From Lepturacanthus savala (Eukaryota > Chordata > Actinopteri > Scombriformes > Trichiuridae), in assembly GCA_030544235.1 (NCBI GenBank), contig CM060466.1, forward strand, positions 4,444,092-4,508,091: 64,000 nucleotides of DNA. Reading direction: 5' to 3'. Made by a program: the position numbers and the translations under genes. Every line of letters begins with the position of its first letter. Position 1 is the stretch's first letter. Below the pieces are notes generated by a model. It ran no database searches and had not been told where the DNA came from. It saw only the letters and a list, made by a program, of their open reading frames with translations. Positions 63,501 to 64,000 of the stretch are shown here, one piece after another.

Positions 63501-64000
63501 AAATAAACAATACAATTTAAAACAGTTGATTAAAATAAGAAAAATAATATAGTATGTCGCTAAAAAAAAGTCATACTATAGCATGTCGCTAAAAAAAAGT
63601 CATATTATAGCATGTCGCTAGAAAAAAGTCATACTATAGCATGTCGTCCATAAAAAAGTCATACTATAGCATGTCGTCCAAAAAAAGTCATACTATAGTA
63701 TGTCGCTAAAAAAAAGTCATATTATAGCATGTCGCTAGAAAAAAGTCATACTATAGCATGTCGTCCAAAAAAAGTCATACTATAGCATGTCGCCCAAAAA
63801 AAGTCATACTATAGCATGTCGCTAAAAAAAGTCATATTATAGCATGTCGCTAGAAAAAGTCATACTATAGCATGTCGCCCAAAAAAAGTCATGCTATAGC
63901 ATGTAACCAAAAAAAGTCATACTATAGCATGTTGCTAAAAAAAAGTCATACTATAGCATGTCACCAAAAAAAAGTCATACTATTGCATGTCATCCAAAAA
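42552..64000. repeat. Giant 28-29 bp AT-rich satellite array (open at the window end)
   Basis: Roughly 600 head-to-tail units of type AGTCATACTATAGCATGTCG plus a short variable middle (CT, TCC, ACC, TC, CTAG, TTC) and a run of 6-9 A. Length is set mainly by the A run, so the period varies from 27 to 30. Variable middles recur in matching orders over hundreds of bases, which shows higher-order repeats. For example, blocks at 57160-57360, 60798-60998 and 63103-63303 read identically, and 56444-56668 matches 60140-60364. The first 1.6 kb (42552-44180) lacks the embedded element. All short open frames rich in SHTIACRPKK are artefacts of the repeat. Confidence 0.97.
44182..44357 (-). mobile_element. 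Retroelement-tail-like ~175-bp insert, first of 20 copies in the satellite
   Basis: Starts GGCAAGGCAAAGCAAGTTTA and contains TTCAAAGTGCTTTACATAAA, then a tandem pair of CAATTTAARACAGTTGATTA units. On the minus strand it ends ACAAATAAACTTGC followed by 2-4 TTGCC-like units. That is a polyadenylation signal plus short tandem tail, as at non-LTR or SINE 3' ends, and it resembles a tail common in fish genomes. Other copies start near 45735, 46595, 47448, 48221, 49800, 50774, 52124, 53359, 54862, 55464, 56495, 57441, 58148, 59588, 60191, 61079, 61874, 62619 and 63384. All share orientation and both junctions (GTCATA on the left, ATAGTATGTCGCT or close variants on the right), so they were multiplied with the satellite, not inserted separately. 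Confidence 0.85.

Noticed and set aside
42552..64000. CRISPR-like array (29-bp repeat spacing)
   Set aside because: Units are head-to-tail with no unique spacers, there are no cas genes, and the DNA is clearly vertebrate.
42552..64000. Helically phased A-tract curved DNA
   Set aside because: A runs recur every 27-30 bp, about 2.6-2.9 turns, so they are not consistently in phase with a 10.5-bp helix.

Overview
The window looks like nuclear DNA from a teleost fish, probably a percomorph. It is AT-rich, packed with microsatellites and minisatellites, and full of fish-type dispersed repeats. It has only two protein-coding genes, both on the + strand, and both intron-bearing with GT-AG splice sites. 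No tRNA, rRNA, operon or prokaryotic feature was seen.

The left gene is the 3' end of a MEIS-family TALE homeobox gene, called meis1. Its exons at 5174-5232, 7282-7371 and 7636-7728 encode the end of homeodomain helix 3, the GQPMGGFVMDG segment and a terminal EGQWHYM; its 5' exons lie before base 1. The right gene is ETAA1, the replication-stress ATR activator. Six phase-compatible exons from 35607 to 39770 encode a complete 572-residue protein. MEIS1 and ETAA1 are neighbours in the same orientation on human 2p14, so the pair is a conserved block and supports naming the left gene meis1. The space between them is about 26.5 kb here, far smaller than the human gap.

The intergenic space (about 9.0-35.5 kb) is mostly repeats. 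(1) A composite family occurs in which a 300-bp hAT-like element sits inside a non-LTR reverse transcriptase; one copy still has a perfect 8-bp target duplication. At least 16 places keep a short RT fragment encoding GVPQGSILGPLLF, most of them still joined to the hAT end. (2) Two copies of a piggyBac-type nonautonomous element are bounded by TTAA, and one has its empty site preserved about 400 bp away. (3) A pair of inverted ~0.8-kb arms lies about 6.4 kb apart. (4) Several minisatellites have periods of 15, 16, 19, 26 and 42 bp. Between these are GC-richer single-copy blocks (about 6.25-6.64, 11.76-12.76, 16.55-16.80, 21.57-22.20, 23.8-24.4, 32.1-32.5 and 41.65-42.0 kb) that could be noncoding regulatory DNA of the meis1 neighbourhood. 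This cannot be shown without alignments.

The right third (42552 to the window end) is one huge satellite array with a 28-29 bp unit. Twenty copies of a ~175-bp retroelement-tail sequence are embedded in it, all in one orientation and all with the same junctions. The array begins about 2.8 kb past the ETAA1 stop codon.

The strongest items for follow-up are the satellite with its embedded element and near-palindromic core, the meis1 exon bracketed by complementary (GT)n and (CA)n tracts that replace the normal polypyrimidine tract, and the nested hAT/LINE composite family.
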